64,000 nt of DNA. Origin: an uncultured Kushneria sp. Lineage in GTDB: Bacteria; Pseudomonadota; Gammaproteobacteria; Pseudomonadales; Halomonadaceae. Positions within the stretch are counted from its first letter, which is position 1. Each line of letters starts with the position of its first letter. Of this stretch, positions 40,301 through 48,678 are shown one piece after another. Under the pieces are notes generated by a model. It searched no databases and was not told the origin of the DNA. It was given only the letters and a program-made list of their open reading frames with translations. The position numbers and the translations under genes were made by a program. The stretch covers positions 124,001 through 188,000 of the forward strand of contig NZ_CANMFC010000003.1 in the NCBI RefSeq assembly GCF_947497025.1. The letters run 5' to 3'.

Positions 40301-40585
40301 TGCCAGGCACATGAGCATCAGGCCTTCCTGGGTGCCCAGGCTGTATTGCTGCAAAAGCTCATCAATGGAATCCACCGCGGTATCCATGGCGCGAACTTCG
40401 CGCACCAGCGCCGCCGTACTGTCAGCAATCCGCTTGAAATCCCTTTCATCGGTTTGCAGAAGTTCGATGAACTGCTGCACCAGATCATTTTCATTGACGA
40501 TGTAGTGATCGCTGATGCGGTCAAAAAGGGCTTCAGGCGTCTGCTGCCAGGTATTGGCATCCAGTATTTGTTGGCTGTTGAGCAT
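37394..40585 (-). CDS. putA: Bifunctional proline dehydrogenase / L-glutamate gamma-semialdehyde dehydrogenase, lacking the N-terminal RHH domain
   Basis: SIKLSALHPRYE, RLVKGAYWDSEIK, ATHNAHT; aldehyde dehydrogenase SAGQRCSALRVLYVQED; starts MLNSQQILDANTWQQ with no ribbon-helix-helix. Confidence 0.95.
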   Translation of the reverse strand: MLNSQQILDANTWQQTPEALFDRISDHYIVNENDLVQQFIELLQTDERDFKRIADSTAALVREVRAMDTAVDSIDELLQQYSLGTQEGLMLMCLAEALLRVPDTATTDALIEDRLSVGDWEKYAGQSESWFVNASTWGLLTTGRVIKLDHPQDGRPAGFINRMVNRMGEPVIRQAMRQAMKVMGRQFVLGRDIDEALKRSRPQFDKGYTYSYDMLGEAALTRQDAKRYFDDYTNAIRAVGKTSQKLSSSTPAPSISIKLSALHPRYEAGRREQVLEELVGTVQQLVELARGLDVALTIDAEEVDRLELSFDVFKAVYTSSACRGWGKFGLVIQAYSKRALPALQWLTRVASDQGDEIPVRLVKGAYWDSEIKESQQLGVDGYPVFTRKACTDVSYLACATYLLSDNTRGRLFPQFATHNAHTISTIIDLARQGDRAFEFQRLHGMGEALYEAALKQAPKGTWCRIYAPVGAHKDLLPYLVRRLLENGANSSFVHQLVDPRVPVDSLCVHPVENLTGVGQYFNANIPMPAAIYPDGRRNARGINLNVNSQFKPLMEDMSSFFQRNYSAGPLVGFDLKDSDGEHHDVICPWNHGRTVGRVRWTSAEETSHAIEVAWKAFPDWNDTPVEERAAILERFADLMEKHMAELMALCCMEGGKLLPDGVAEVREAVDFCRYYAARAREIFEAPTVLPGPTGESNELIMQGKGVFATISPWNFPIAIFCGQTVAAAVTGNTVLAKPAEQTSLIAHRVIELLYEAGMPREVVQLLPGDGATVGAVLSSDRRITGVAFTGSTQTAQLINRSLAARENAPLPTLVAETGGLNAMIVDSTALPEQVVKDVVASSYQSAGQRCSALRVLYVQEDIAERVIDTLKGAMAELNIGDPTRLSTDVGPVIDEDARKGLQAHIDRLKGEGRLIAETEIDPAIAANGTFIAPTAFRIDGIDALETEQFGPILHVATFKASEIDQVIDTINERGYGLTFGVHSRNETFANRVASRIRVGNVYVNRNIIGAVVGVQPFGGQGFSGTGPKAGGPHYLLRFANEKTRTINTAALGGNASLLAMGDG

Positions 40586-40854
40586 AGTGAAGTTCCTTGC
40601 CGCGACGGGCAGCCAGCCTGGATTTCAAGCGCGCAGACAGGCGGCGCGCCGATGGCTGGCGGTTACGAGAGGATGATGAGTTTTTTGACTTTAGGCCGCC
40701 TCATGCGGCGCCGTCTTGTCGATTTGCCGGGAAGGATTGTCAGATTGGCGGGAGTTGCGCACGCAGGCCGTCAAGGCAAAAAAGCAGGCTTTTCAGCAAT
40801 ACATCTTTGGTCTTAAACGACAGGAGCGTAATGATTGGTGCTGTATCGATTTAC

Positions 40855-41628
40855 CTATGAGCCGGCCGTCTGGCGCAGTGCGCCCGGGGAGTGCCCGAAA
40901 TGGCGTCTAAAGGCATGTGACAGGGCGCTTTGATTGGCAAAGCCCGAGCGCTCGGCAATATCAATCAGGGGCAGCCGGGTTTCCAGCAGCAGCTTGCGGG
41001 CGGCATTAAGGCGTTTGCGCAGGATGTACTGATAGGGGGGAAGCCCCGTGCGTATACGAAAAAGCTCGGTAAAGTGGGCGCTGGAGAGATGCGCCAGTCC
41101 GGCCAGGTCTTCAACGCGAATACCGCGGGCCAGATGTCGGTCGATGTAATGGTCCAGCATGACCAGATCGAGCCGCGACTGGGGCGTCGCCTGACGGTCG
41201 AGCAGGCGATGGGAGAGTATCGAGAGCAGGGTGGTCACCAACAGATCGCGATCGACGTCCGGCTGATGCGTGATCTCCTCCACCATAAAGGTGATATAGG
41301 CACAGGCTGCGCTGTCGAGCTCGAAATGCAGAGGGTGAGAAAAAAGCTGAAAGTGATGTCGATAGGCGCCTGACAGCCCCGGTGCGTCATCAAAAAGATC
41401 CAGTAGCAGCTGGGAGTTATCGCCGATGCCGCGATAGCAGTGCTCCCGATCCCCTGGAATGGTACAGCCGTGAAACGGTGAGATATGCAGCGGGCGACCG
41501 TCAATGATGATTTCCGCTTCACCTTCCAGCCCGATCACGATCTGGTGAAAGGGATGGGAATGCGCCAGGGAAATTTCCTCGAGCGGCGCGCGGCGAATGA
41601 CGTTGGTGCTGGTCAGCGCGATGGCCAT
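40855..41628 (-). CDS. AraC-family transcriptional regulator (candidate PruR-like regulator of put genes)
   Basis: Two HTH AraC pattern at C-terminus: EDLAGLAHLSSAHFTELFRIRTGLPPYQYILRKRLNAARKLL ... IDIAERSGFANQSALSHAFRRHFGHSPGALR. Confidence 0.9.
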   Translation of the reverse strand: MAIALTSTNVIRRAPLEEISLAHSHPFHQIVIGLEGEAEIIIDGRPLHISPFHGCTIPGDREHCYRGIGDNSQLLLDLFDDAPGLSGAYRHHFQLFSHPLHFELDSAACAYITFMVEEITHQPDVDRDLLVTTLLSILSHRLLDRQATPQSRLDLVMLDHYIDRHLARGIRVEDLAGLAHLSSAHFTELFRIRTGLPPYQYILRKRLNAARKLLLETRLPLIDIAERSGFANQSALSHAFRRHFGHSPGALRQTAGS

Positions 41629-41669
41629 GGCAGTTCACTATCCGGACAGAAGACGCTCATCGGCCTGTA

Positions 41670-42038
41670 TTAAAAGGCGCGTCGGTCATTGAGTGACAGT
41701 CGCGCCGTCAGGTGCTCGCGCAAGGCGCGAATCTCCTCGAGCCCGGTGACTGAAAACAGTGCGCCTCCCTGCTCAAAGCGCCAGGGCTGGCCATATTCAT
41801 CCATGATGACCTGGCAGCGCCGGCGCACATTTTCCAGATAGGGATCATGGCGAATCGGGTAGCCGACAATGGTATGCCAGCGTGCTTCTGAGACGCGATT
41901 TTCCAGCGTTTCATCGAGCAGGGTCAGCAGGTCGTCGGCGCTGGTGCGATATCGCGGCGTTCGCGACAATAGCAACGCCGCGACCATGAAGCCGCAGATC
42001 AGCAGACAGACGACAAAGGTCAGCAAAAAGGTAGCCAT
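41670..42038 (-). CDS. Hypothetical single-TM protein
   Basis: N-terminal TM then soluble 90 aa; ORF intact between neighbours on the same strand. Confidence 0.6.
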   Translation of the reverse strand: MATFLLTFVVCLLICGFMVAALLLSRTPRYRTSADDLLTLLDETLENRVSEARWHTIVGYPIRHDPYLENVRRRCQVIMDEYGQPWRFEQGGALFSVTGLEEIRALREHLTARLSLNDRRAF

Positions 42039-42102
42039 GGAGGGTCATCGGTTGCCGGATCGAGACGTCATTCTAGCATGTCCCGATCCTCAACCGAGAG
42101 GG

Positions 42103-43155
42103 TCAGCGTTTGGGCAGTTTATCGTTGACGGCCCCTTCGCGACTGCGCCGAATGCGCTTGAGCCAGAGCTGCCTGGCGTGATGCCGAAGATTGGAAACAT
42201 CGTCGGTTTCATCCACGATGTCCTGACCCAGAATGGTTTCGAGAATGTCTTCCATCGTCAGCACGCCCACCCAATTACCGTGGTCGTCGTACACCACACA
42301 CATGTGATGGTGGTCATTAAGCATGCGAATGAACACCTGCTCGACGCTATCCTCGCTGTCCACTGAATCGATGGGATGCATGATCGATTCGAGTGTGGCG
42401 TTATCGTCGGCGTGATAGGTATCCATCTTGTGAACATAACCCATGGTCTGTTCCGGCGGCGTCATGACGGGGTAGCGGGTAAAGGGCAGATTGCCGTAGC
42501 CGGCATCAAATTCGGTGACCGTCATCCCGGGCGTTACGGTGGTGCATACCGTTCGTGGCGTCATGACATCGCGCACCGGAATATTGTGCAAATTCAGAAT
42601 GTTAATGATGGTTCTGCCTTCATCGGCATCCACGACGCCTCGCTCCTGGCCCAGTTTTGCAAGGGCCTTGATCTCTTCGCGAACATCAACGTCGTCTTCT
42701 CCGTTGCCACCGATTCGGTGCGTGATCTGTTCCGATAGCCAGATAAAGGGCAGCAGTGTCCAGATCATGCCCTTGAGGGTGGGGGCCATGATCGGGGCCA
42801 GCTGGCGCCAGTAACGCGCACCGATGGTCTTTGGCAGGATTTCCGACAGCACAAGAATCAACAGTGTCATGACCGCCGAGGCCACACCGATCCACGTTTC
42901 ACCGAAAAGCGCTGAAACCTGTGCGCCCACACCGGTGGCGCCGGCCGTGTGAGCAATGGTATTGAGCGTGAGGATAGCAGCCAGCGGCCGGTCAACGTTG
43001 TCCTTGAGCTTGCGCAGCGAGTGATGCAGCGCCGGTCTTGATTCCTGCAGGCGCGCGATATGGCTGGGGGTCAGAGAGAGCAGTGCTGCTTCAAGTACCG
43101 AACATATAAAGGAAATGGTAATTGCAGAGAGGGCAAAAACGATCAGAAGAATCAT
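42103..43155 (-). CDS. CNNM/CorC-type transporter (DUF21 + CBS pair)
   Basis: LSLTPSHIARLQE, ILPKTIGARYWRQLAP, RDVMTPRTVCTTV, CBS motifs. Confidence 0.9.
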   Translation of the reverse strand: MILLIVFALSAITISFICSVLEAALLSLTPSHIARLQESRPALHHSLRKLKDNVDRPLAAILTLNTIAHTAGATGVGAQVSALFGETWIGVASAVMTLLILVLSEILPKTIGARYWRQLAPIMAPTLKGMIWTLLPFIWLSEQITHRIGGNGEDDVDVREEIKALAKLGQERGVVDADEGRTIINILNLHNIPVRDVMTPRTVCTTVTPGMTVTEFDAGYGNLPFTRYPVMTPPEQTMGYVHKMDTYHADDNATLESIMHPIDSVDSEDSVEQVFIRMLNDHHHMCVVYDDHGNWVGVLTMEDILETILGQDIVDETDDVSNLRHHARQLWLKRIRRSREGAVNDKLPKR

Positions 43156-43490
43156 GGGGGCTCAATGTGGTAACCAGACGGTCATTAATGCCATTTCTGG
43201 CAGAGCAATGGATTAAGGGAATATTAAAATCCTCAAGGATTGTGTAAATCTATGTAAATATTAAGGTTGGTTTCTGACTTGTGCCCGGATGGATTAAAGC
43301 GGTGTTTTCTCGTAGAGATGTCGCTATTTTGAGACATTTGTGAAGTATATTAATATAAGCTTTTCGAAATTAAATAAATTGATCACAAAATGTGTTTCTT
43401 TTAATACTTTAGCCTTGATGTCTGATGGGTATAATTCGAGTGGTACCAAATTATTAACCCATGTAATGTTAAAAGGCTTACGCGTTCGGT

Positions 43491-43766
43491 ATGCAATCCC
43501 TTGACTCGCTCGAGCTGGCCATCCTGACCCGTCTGCTCAATACAGGCCGATACCAACGTGTCCATGTCAAGGCATTCGAATTTGGTGTCACGGATATCGA
43601 ATTTGCTCGTGCCGTGCGCTACCTCACCCGAAGAGGACTTATTGACGCGGTCTGGCAGGATCAGCCATCCCCTCAGCGGTGGTGGCGTTTTTTTCGCCGC
43701 TCCTGTTTTGACCAGTGTTGTGGGCGTATTACCGCGCACGGCATGCATGTCGTCATGACCGGCTAA
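43491..43766 (+). CDS. Small putative winged-helix-like hypothetical protein
   Basis: 91 aa: LELAILTRLLNTGRYQRVHVKAFEFGVTDIEFARAVRYLTRRGLIDAVWQ. Confidence 0.5.
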   Translation: MQSLDSLELAILTRLLNTGRYQRVHVKAFEFGVTDIEFARAVRYLTRRGLIDAVWQDQPSPQRWWRFFRRSCFDQCCGRITAHGMHVVMTG

Positions 43767-44046
43767 AGCCTGTCATTGCCCTCTTCCTTATCCTCCGCGC
43801 TGGGGCAGTCCTGATGCCCTTGTCACATCAGTGAATCTGCCCTTGAACGGCAGGGCACGGGTCGTCTGTATGACCACGCCCGAAAGGCCCGCGAAAACGC
43901 TGATGGCACAGAAAGTGACGTGCATTCCGACCGGTGCGAGGAGGGTGGCAGAGCAACACACCCGCCATGAAGGAGTGACCCTGGAGAGCAGGGGGCTGGC
44001 GGTAGGTCAGGCCGATCGGTGGTTTTTTGTCCGGGCTTTGATCAGG

Positions 44047-44080
44047 CATAAAAAAACCGCCACAACGAGGTGGCGGCCAT
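44047..44080 (-). terminator. Strong minus-strand Rho-independent terminator with no annotated gene upstream
   Basis: minus strand reads GGCCGCCACCTCGTTGTGGCGGTTTTTTT. Confidence 0.8.
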
Positions 44081-44234
44081 GCAAGGAACAGTTAGTCCAA
44101 AACGCATTCCTCAGCGACTGAAGAAGAACGTCTTGCTTACTATGACCATCGCGTTCGCGGTTTGATCCCCAAAATCGAAATTTTTTTTACCCGGAGATTT
44201 TTTGCCCTGGAAACAGCAGTTTGCGGCACGCTGC

Positions 44235-44263
44235 TTGTGTTTGCCGACGCGGGCTTTTATGAT
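44235..44263 (+). promoter_or_regulatory. Probable sigma70 promoter of the tRNA-Gly gene
   Basis: TTGTGT - 17 nt - TATGAT, 9 nt before the tRNA 5' end. Confidence 0.65.
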
Positions 44264-44272
44264 GAGCACCAT

Positions 44273-44348
<76 letters not shown>

Positions 44349-44429
44349 ATTCCTTTTTGTATTTCCCCTCTTGCTGTTCAGAAGTCTACAGTCACTCGTG
44401 ACAATGTTTTCACTTTTGCATGTCACTGA

Positions 44430-44702
44430 TTATCGTCTGCTGAAAAAATTCAGAACCCGGTCCACGCCCAGACTGTCCGACCAGGCCGCCGGTGTCTGAA
44501 TGACGGCAATGAACATCTGATCTTCAACGTCCACATATTGCTCAAGATCGGCAAGGACAAGGTCAGGCGTGGCATTGATTCGGACAAGCCAGGTGCTCTC
44601 GAGCACCTGCAGGCTATCCGGGTAGCGCGACAGCGCCCCGATCAGGTGGTGATACTCCTGGCCGGGACGTTTTAAATCGCAGGTAATCATATAGTCGGCC
44701 AT
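44430..44702 (-). CDS. Small Cas2/SinR-like (ferredoxin-fold) protein
   Basis: MADYMITCDLKRPGQEYHHLIGALSRYPDSLQVLESTWLVRINATPDLVLADLEQYVDVEDQMFIAVIQTPAAW. Confidence 0.65.
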   Translation of the reverse strand: MADYMITCDLKRPGQEYHHLIGALSRYPDSLQVLESTWLVRINATPDLVLADLEQYVDVEDQMFIAVIQTPAAWSDSLGVDRVLNFFSRR

Positions 44703-44779
44703 GTCTGGCTCCTGAGAGGTTGCCGGAAACACCATCCGGCCCCCGGTATGGTATGGCGTCTGGTGCGCACCGTCGTCCC

Positions 44780-46204
44780 TTAATGCCGGCCAGGCCCGAG
44801 GTTCGCCTCAAGATCGCGCAGGGCACTGCGCAGCCCTTCTTCAAGGCAGGGGTGATAAAAGGGCATCTCCAATATCTGCGCCACGCTCATGCGCTGCTGA
44901 TGACACCAGGCCAGCAAATGGCCCAGGTGCTCTGCCTGCGGGCCGAACATCTCGGCGCCCAGAAACAGCCCGGAACCCTGTTCGCCATAAACGCGCAGCA
45001 GGCCGTGGTTCTGGTGCATGATGCGGGCACGGCCCTGATGTTCAAGGTTGACTTCCCCGATGGCGTAACTGTCGCGGGCACGTTTTTCGATCTCGCTCCA
45101 TGAAAGCCCGACGATGGCAATCTGCGGATCGGTAAAGACCACCATCAGCATCGAACGTTGGCGCCCGGCACGAATGTCCGGATAGCGCCCGGCATTGTCA
45201 CCGGCAATACGGCCTTCATCGGAGGCTTCATGCAGCAGGGGTAGCTCGGCATTGGCATCGCCTGCGATAAAGATGGAGGAAAGCGTGCCATCCCTGCGCT
45301 GACACTGCAGTGTGTCGCGATCAAATACCGGCAGTCCCTCATGCATGCGCAGATCCGCACGGGCGATCTCGAGTCCTTCGAGATTGGGTGGGCGTCCCGT
45401 GGCAGCCAGCAGATAGTCAAACTGCTCGGTCACCTCGCGCCCTCCGCCGCGCTCAATAAAGGTGATTTCCACCCGGCCGTCGACGAGTGCCACGTTGCGT
45501 GTCTCGGCTTCAGGGTCGAGATAGAACTCCCTGTTGAACTGCTGATCGGCACGGTTACGGATGACAGGGTCGCCGATCGGTCCGATGGCGCCGCCCACCC
45601 CGAACATCCGTACTCGAACCCCCAGTCGCGACAGCGCCTGCCCCAGCTCGAGGCCAACCACGCCCGGACCGAATACAGCCACGGATTCAGGCAGATCGTC
45701 CAGATCAAAAAGATCGTTGTTGGTAATCAGGCGATTGCCGGCAGCCTTGAGAAAGTCTGGATAATCGGGGCTGGAACCGGTGGCAATCACGATGCGCCCG
45801 GCATGAAGACGAGTATGGTCATCGATGATCAGGGTGTTGTGGCTTTCAAATGTCGCATGACCGCGAAGGCGCTGATCGGCATCAATACCTTCTATTGAGT
45901 CGATGACACCATCGACAAAATGGTCGCGCTCGCGCTGGACGCGCGCCATGACATCACGACCATTGATGCGAATGTTCCCGTCAATGTGAACGCCAAAGGC
46001 ACCCGCGTCACGAGCGTGATGCGCGGCATCGGCAGCTGCAATCAAAAGCTTGCTGGGCATGCAGCCCACTCTGGCACAAGTGGTGCCGTAAGGGCCTCCT
46101 TCGATCATGAGAACGCTGTCAGTGTGAGCGCAGGCCGCATGATAGGCCTCCAGGCCGGCGCTTCCTGCGCCAATGATCGCAACGTCTACGCGTCTTTCCT
46201 GCAT
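44780..46204 (-). CDS. Dihydrolipoamide dehydrogenase-like flavoprotein disulfide reductase
   Basis: VAIIGAGSAGLEAYHAA, redox CARVGCMPSK, GRPPNLEGLEIARADL, IAGDANAELPLLHEASDEG. Confidence 0.92.
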   Translation of the reverse strand: MQERRVDVAIIGAGSAGLEAYHAACAHTDSVLMIEGGPYGTTCARVGCMPSKLLIAAADAAHHARDAGAFGVHIDGNIRINGRDVMARVQRERDHFVDGVIDSIEGIDADQRLRGHATFESHNTLIIDDHTRLHAGRIVIATGSSPDYPDFLKAAGNRLITNNDLFDLDDLPESVAVFGPGVVGLELGQALSRLGVRVRMFGVGGAIGPIGDPVIRNRADQQFNREFYLDPEAETRNVALVDGRVEITFIERGGGREVTEQFDYLLAATGRPPNLEGLEIARADLRMHEGLPVFDRDTLQCQRRDGTLSSIFIAGDANAELPLLHEASDEGRIAGDNAGRYPDIRAGRQRSMLMVVFTDPQIAIVGLSWSEIEKRARDSYAIGEVNLEHQGRARIMHQNHGLLRVYGEQGSGLFLGAEMFGPQAEHLGHLLAWCHQQRMSVAQILEMPFYHPCLEEGLRSALRDLEANLGPGRH

Positions 46205-46251
46205 GCCGAGACTCCATTGCCTGACCAAACAGTAGGGGACTGTACATATAA

Positions 46252-46276
46252 AAACGGCCACCCGAAGGTGGCCGTC
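46252..46276 (-). terminator. Terminator after the peroxiredoxin-glutaredoxin gene
   Basis: ACGGCCACC-cgaa-GGTGGCCGT; minus strand followed by TTTTTATA. Confidence 0.8.
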
Positions 46277-46299
46277 ATGATCAGGAGGCAATCAATCGA

Positions 46300-47058
46300 T
46301 CAGGCAACAGCCTGCTCGAGATGCGCCTTCAGATCCTCGGCACCGCCGATGTGGCGACCATCGATCCATACCTGCGGTACGGTGGCATGACCGGTCATGG
46401 CACGCAGCGAGCGGCTGGTGATGTCACGATTGCCGATGGTGATGTCTTCATAGGCAATACGGTTATCGGCCAGCGCCTGCTTGGCGCGGGCACAGTGCGG
46501 GCAGCCGGGCTTGCTGATAATGGTAGCAAAGCTGGGACGCTCTGCTTCAGGATTGAGGTAATCGAGCATGGTATCAGCGTCGGAAACCTCGAAGGGGTCG
46601 CCCGGCTTTTGCGGCTCGATGAACATCTTCTCGATTTTGCCGTCGCGAACGACCATTGAATAGCGCCAGCTACGCTTGCCAAAGCCCAGATCGGTCTTGT
46701 CCACCAGCATGCCCATGCCTTCGGTGAACTCGCCGTTACCGTCGGCCAGCAGGGTCAGATGCTCGGCTTCCTGATGCTCGCCCCAGGCTTCCATGACGAA
46801 AGCGTCGTTAACAGACAGGCAGAGGATTTCATCGACGCCGCTGGCGAAAAGCTGCTCTGCCAGCTCGTTGTAGCGCGGCAGATGCGTGGAGGAACAGGTC
46901 GGGGTGTAAGCGCCCGGAAGGGAGAAAACGGCGACAGTACGGTTGGCAAAGATATCCTTGGTCTGGACATCGACCAGGTTGCCGCCCTTGCGCTGTTTGA
47001 GGGTCACTTCCGGAACATGCTGTCCTTCACGATTTTGCAATTCCATCATTTGCTCCAT
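46300..47058 (-). CDS. Hybrid peroxiredoxin (Prx5)-glutaredoxin fusion
   Basis: Prx: FSLPGAYTPTCSSTHLPRYNEL; Grx: TIISKPGCPHCARAKQALADNRIAYED...TVPQVWIDGRHIGGAEDL. Confidence 0.94.
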   Translation of the reverse strand: MEQMMELQNREGQHVPEVTLKQRKGGNLVDVQTKDIFANRTVAVFSLPGAYTPTCSSTHLPRYNELAEQLFASGVDEILCLSVNDAFVMEAWGEHQEAEHLTLLADGNGEFTEGMGMLVDKTDLGFGKRSWRYSMVVRDGKIEKMFIEPQKPGDPFEVSDADTMLDYLNPEAERPSFATIISKPGCPHCARAKQALADNRIAYEDITIGNRDITSRSLRAMTGHATVPQVWIDGRHIGGAEDLKAHLEQAVA

Positions 47059-47243
47059 GTATTATTGAAATACTGCGGTGAAAACACCGCTGCCAGAAAA
47101 CATCCTGCAGTGTATGGGCTCGAGTCTCATCATGATATTTGAATAAGACAAAGGTCGTAATAGGAAAGGATAATTGAAAGGATTTGGCTAGTGTTATGGT
47201 TCGAGCCAAATGACCCTCTTTCCATTCATCCATGATCGGGCTG

Positions 47244-47723
47244 CTATCGATAGCAGTAGTGGATGTGCTCCTGCTTGCGTGGTCCTTCAACCGTCCAGGT
47301 CAGATCAAAACCGCCGTCTTTCATGATCAGTTCGCCGCTATAGAGATCCCGCACGCACAGATGCGGGGAGAGGCTCATCAAGCGATTTTCCTCCACCACG
47401 ATCAGCGGAAACAGAAACACTGCCTCCTGCTGGCCGCGGCGTTCGTGATAAAGCTCCACGCGATCCTCGATGACTTCAAAGCGATAAACGTTGCTAAAGG
47501 CCATCCTGCGGCCGTTGGCATGAGTGAAATGGCCCTGTTCATGAAAGCGGAAAGTGGCGTCGTCACCGCTGACAAGGACGTCTCCGGTGCCATGGCCCGA
47601 CCAGTCACTGGAAGATTGTGGTCCGGGTGAAGCCGTAAAGGTGAGCTGCCGGGTTGCCTTGAGGCATTCGGTCAGGCGTATAATTGTTGTTAACCTTGAA
47701 AATCTATCTGGTTGACAAAGCAT
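47244..47723 (-). CDS. DUF6314-like protein; start uncertain
   Basis: GHGTGDVLVSGDDATFRFHEQGHFTHANGRRMAFSNVYRFEVIEDRVELYHERRG...HLCVRDLYSGEL. Confidence 0.65.
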   Translation of the reverse strand: MLCQPDRFSRLTTIIRLTECLKATRQLTFTASPGPQSSSDWSGHGTGDVLVSGDDATFRFHEQGHFTHANGRRMAFSNVYRFEVIEDRVELYHERRGQQEAVFLFPLIVVEENRLMSLSPHLCVRDLYSGELIMKDGGFDLTWTVEGPRKQEHIHYCYR

Positions 47724-48611
47724 ATGGGCTATCTACTCGGGGTCACACTGTTGTGGTCCTTCTCGTTCAGTCTGATCGGTGTGTATCTGGCCGGTCAGGT
47801 GGACAGCTATTTTGCCGTATTAACGCGTATCTCGCTTGCCTGTCTGGTATTTTTGCCCAGTGTTCGGCCCCGCCTGCTGGACCGGCGCCGAACACTGGGG
47901 CTGATGGGCGTGGGGGCCATTCAGCTGGGGCTGATGTATGTGTGCTACTACCAGTCCTTTGTGTTGCTTGGCGTGCCCGAAATTCTGCTGTTTACCATTT
48001 TTACGCCGATTTACATTGCGCTGCTGGATAACCTTCTTTGCCGTCGACTGGATATCTTTCAGCTGGCAATGGCCGGGCTTGCCGTACTGGGCGCGGCGCT
48101 GATTCGCTACCAGGGGGTGGGCGAGGACTACTGGACCGGTTTCCTCATGGTGCAGGGTGCCAACCTGTGCTTTGCCTTCGGCCAGGTCGGCTACCGACAT
48201 CTCATGCGCGGTGTTGAAGGGACGTTTCCGGCCCTCAATGTGTTCGGCTGGTTCTACATCGGAGCGCTGCTGGTCGCTGTGCCGGCCTGGTGGTGGCTGG
48301 GCGACGCCACCCATCTGCCGACGACATCGGTTCAGTGGGGCGTGCTGATTTGGCTGGGCATGGTGGCCTCGGGCGCCGGCTATTTCTTCTGGAATCAGGG
48401 CGCTCGGCGCGTCGATGCCGCAACGCTTGCTGTCATGAACAATCTGCTGATTCCCGCAGGACTTCTGGTCAATCTGTTGATCTGGAATCGCGAGGCGGAC
48501 CTTTCCCGGATCGCGTTGGGTGGCGCTGTCATGCTACTGGCCCTTTTGGGCAGTGAATGGTGGCGCCGGCGCATGATATCGCCGTCATCGCCATCGACTG
48601 AATTTTCCTGA
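47724..48611 (+). CDS. EamA/DMT-family transporter
   Basis: 10-TM drug/metabolite transporter pattern; MGYLLGVTLLWSFSFSLIGVYL. Confidence 0.88.
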   Translation: MGYLLGVTLLWSFSFSLIGVYLAGQVDSYFAVLTRISLACLVFLPSVRPRLLDRRRTLGLMGVGAIQLGLMYVCYYQSFVLLGVPEILLFTIFTPIYIALLDNLLCRRLDIFQLAMAGLAVLGAALIRYQGVGEDYWTGFLMVQGANLCFAFGQVGYRHLMRGVEGTFPALNVFGWFYIGALLVAVPAWWWLGDATHLPTTSVQWGVLIWLGMVASGAGYFFWNQGARRVDAATLAVMNNLLIPAGLLVNLLIWNREADLSRIALGGAVMLLALLGSEWWRRRMISPSSPSTEFS

Positions 48612-48678
48612 GCCGCGATTTGCCCCCGTCCAGGGCGGAACGCATAATGCCGGCTCGATGAAACAGTCTGGACACGGC

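Noticed and set aside
43831-44121. 96-aa plus-strand ORF upstream of tRNA-Gly
   Set aside because: Runs through the minus-strand terminator hairpin, has no convincing RBS and no recognisable family; more likely noncoding sequence.
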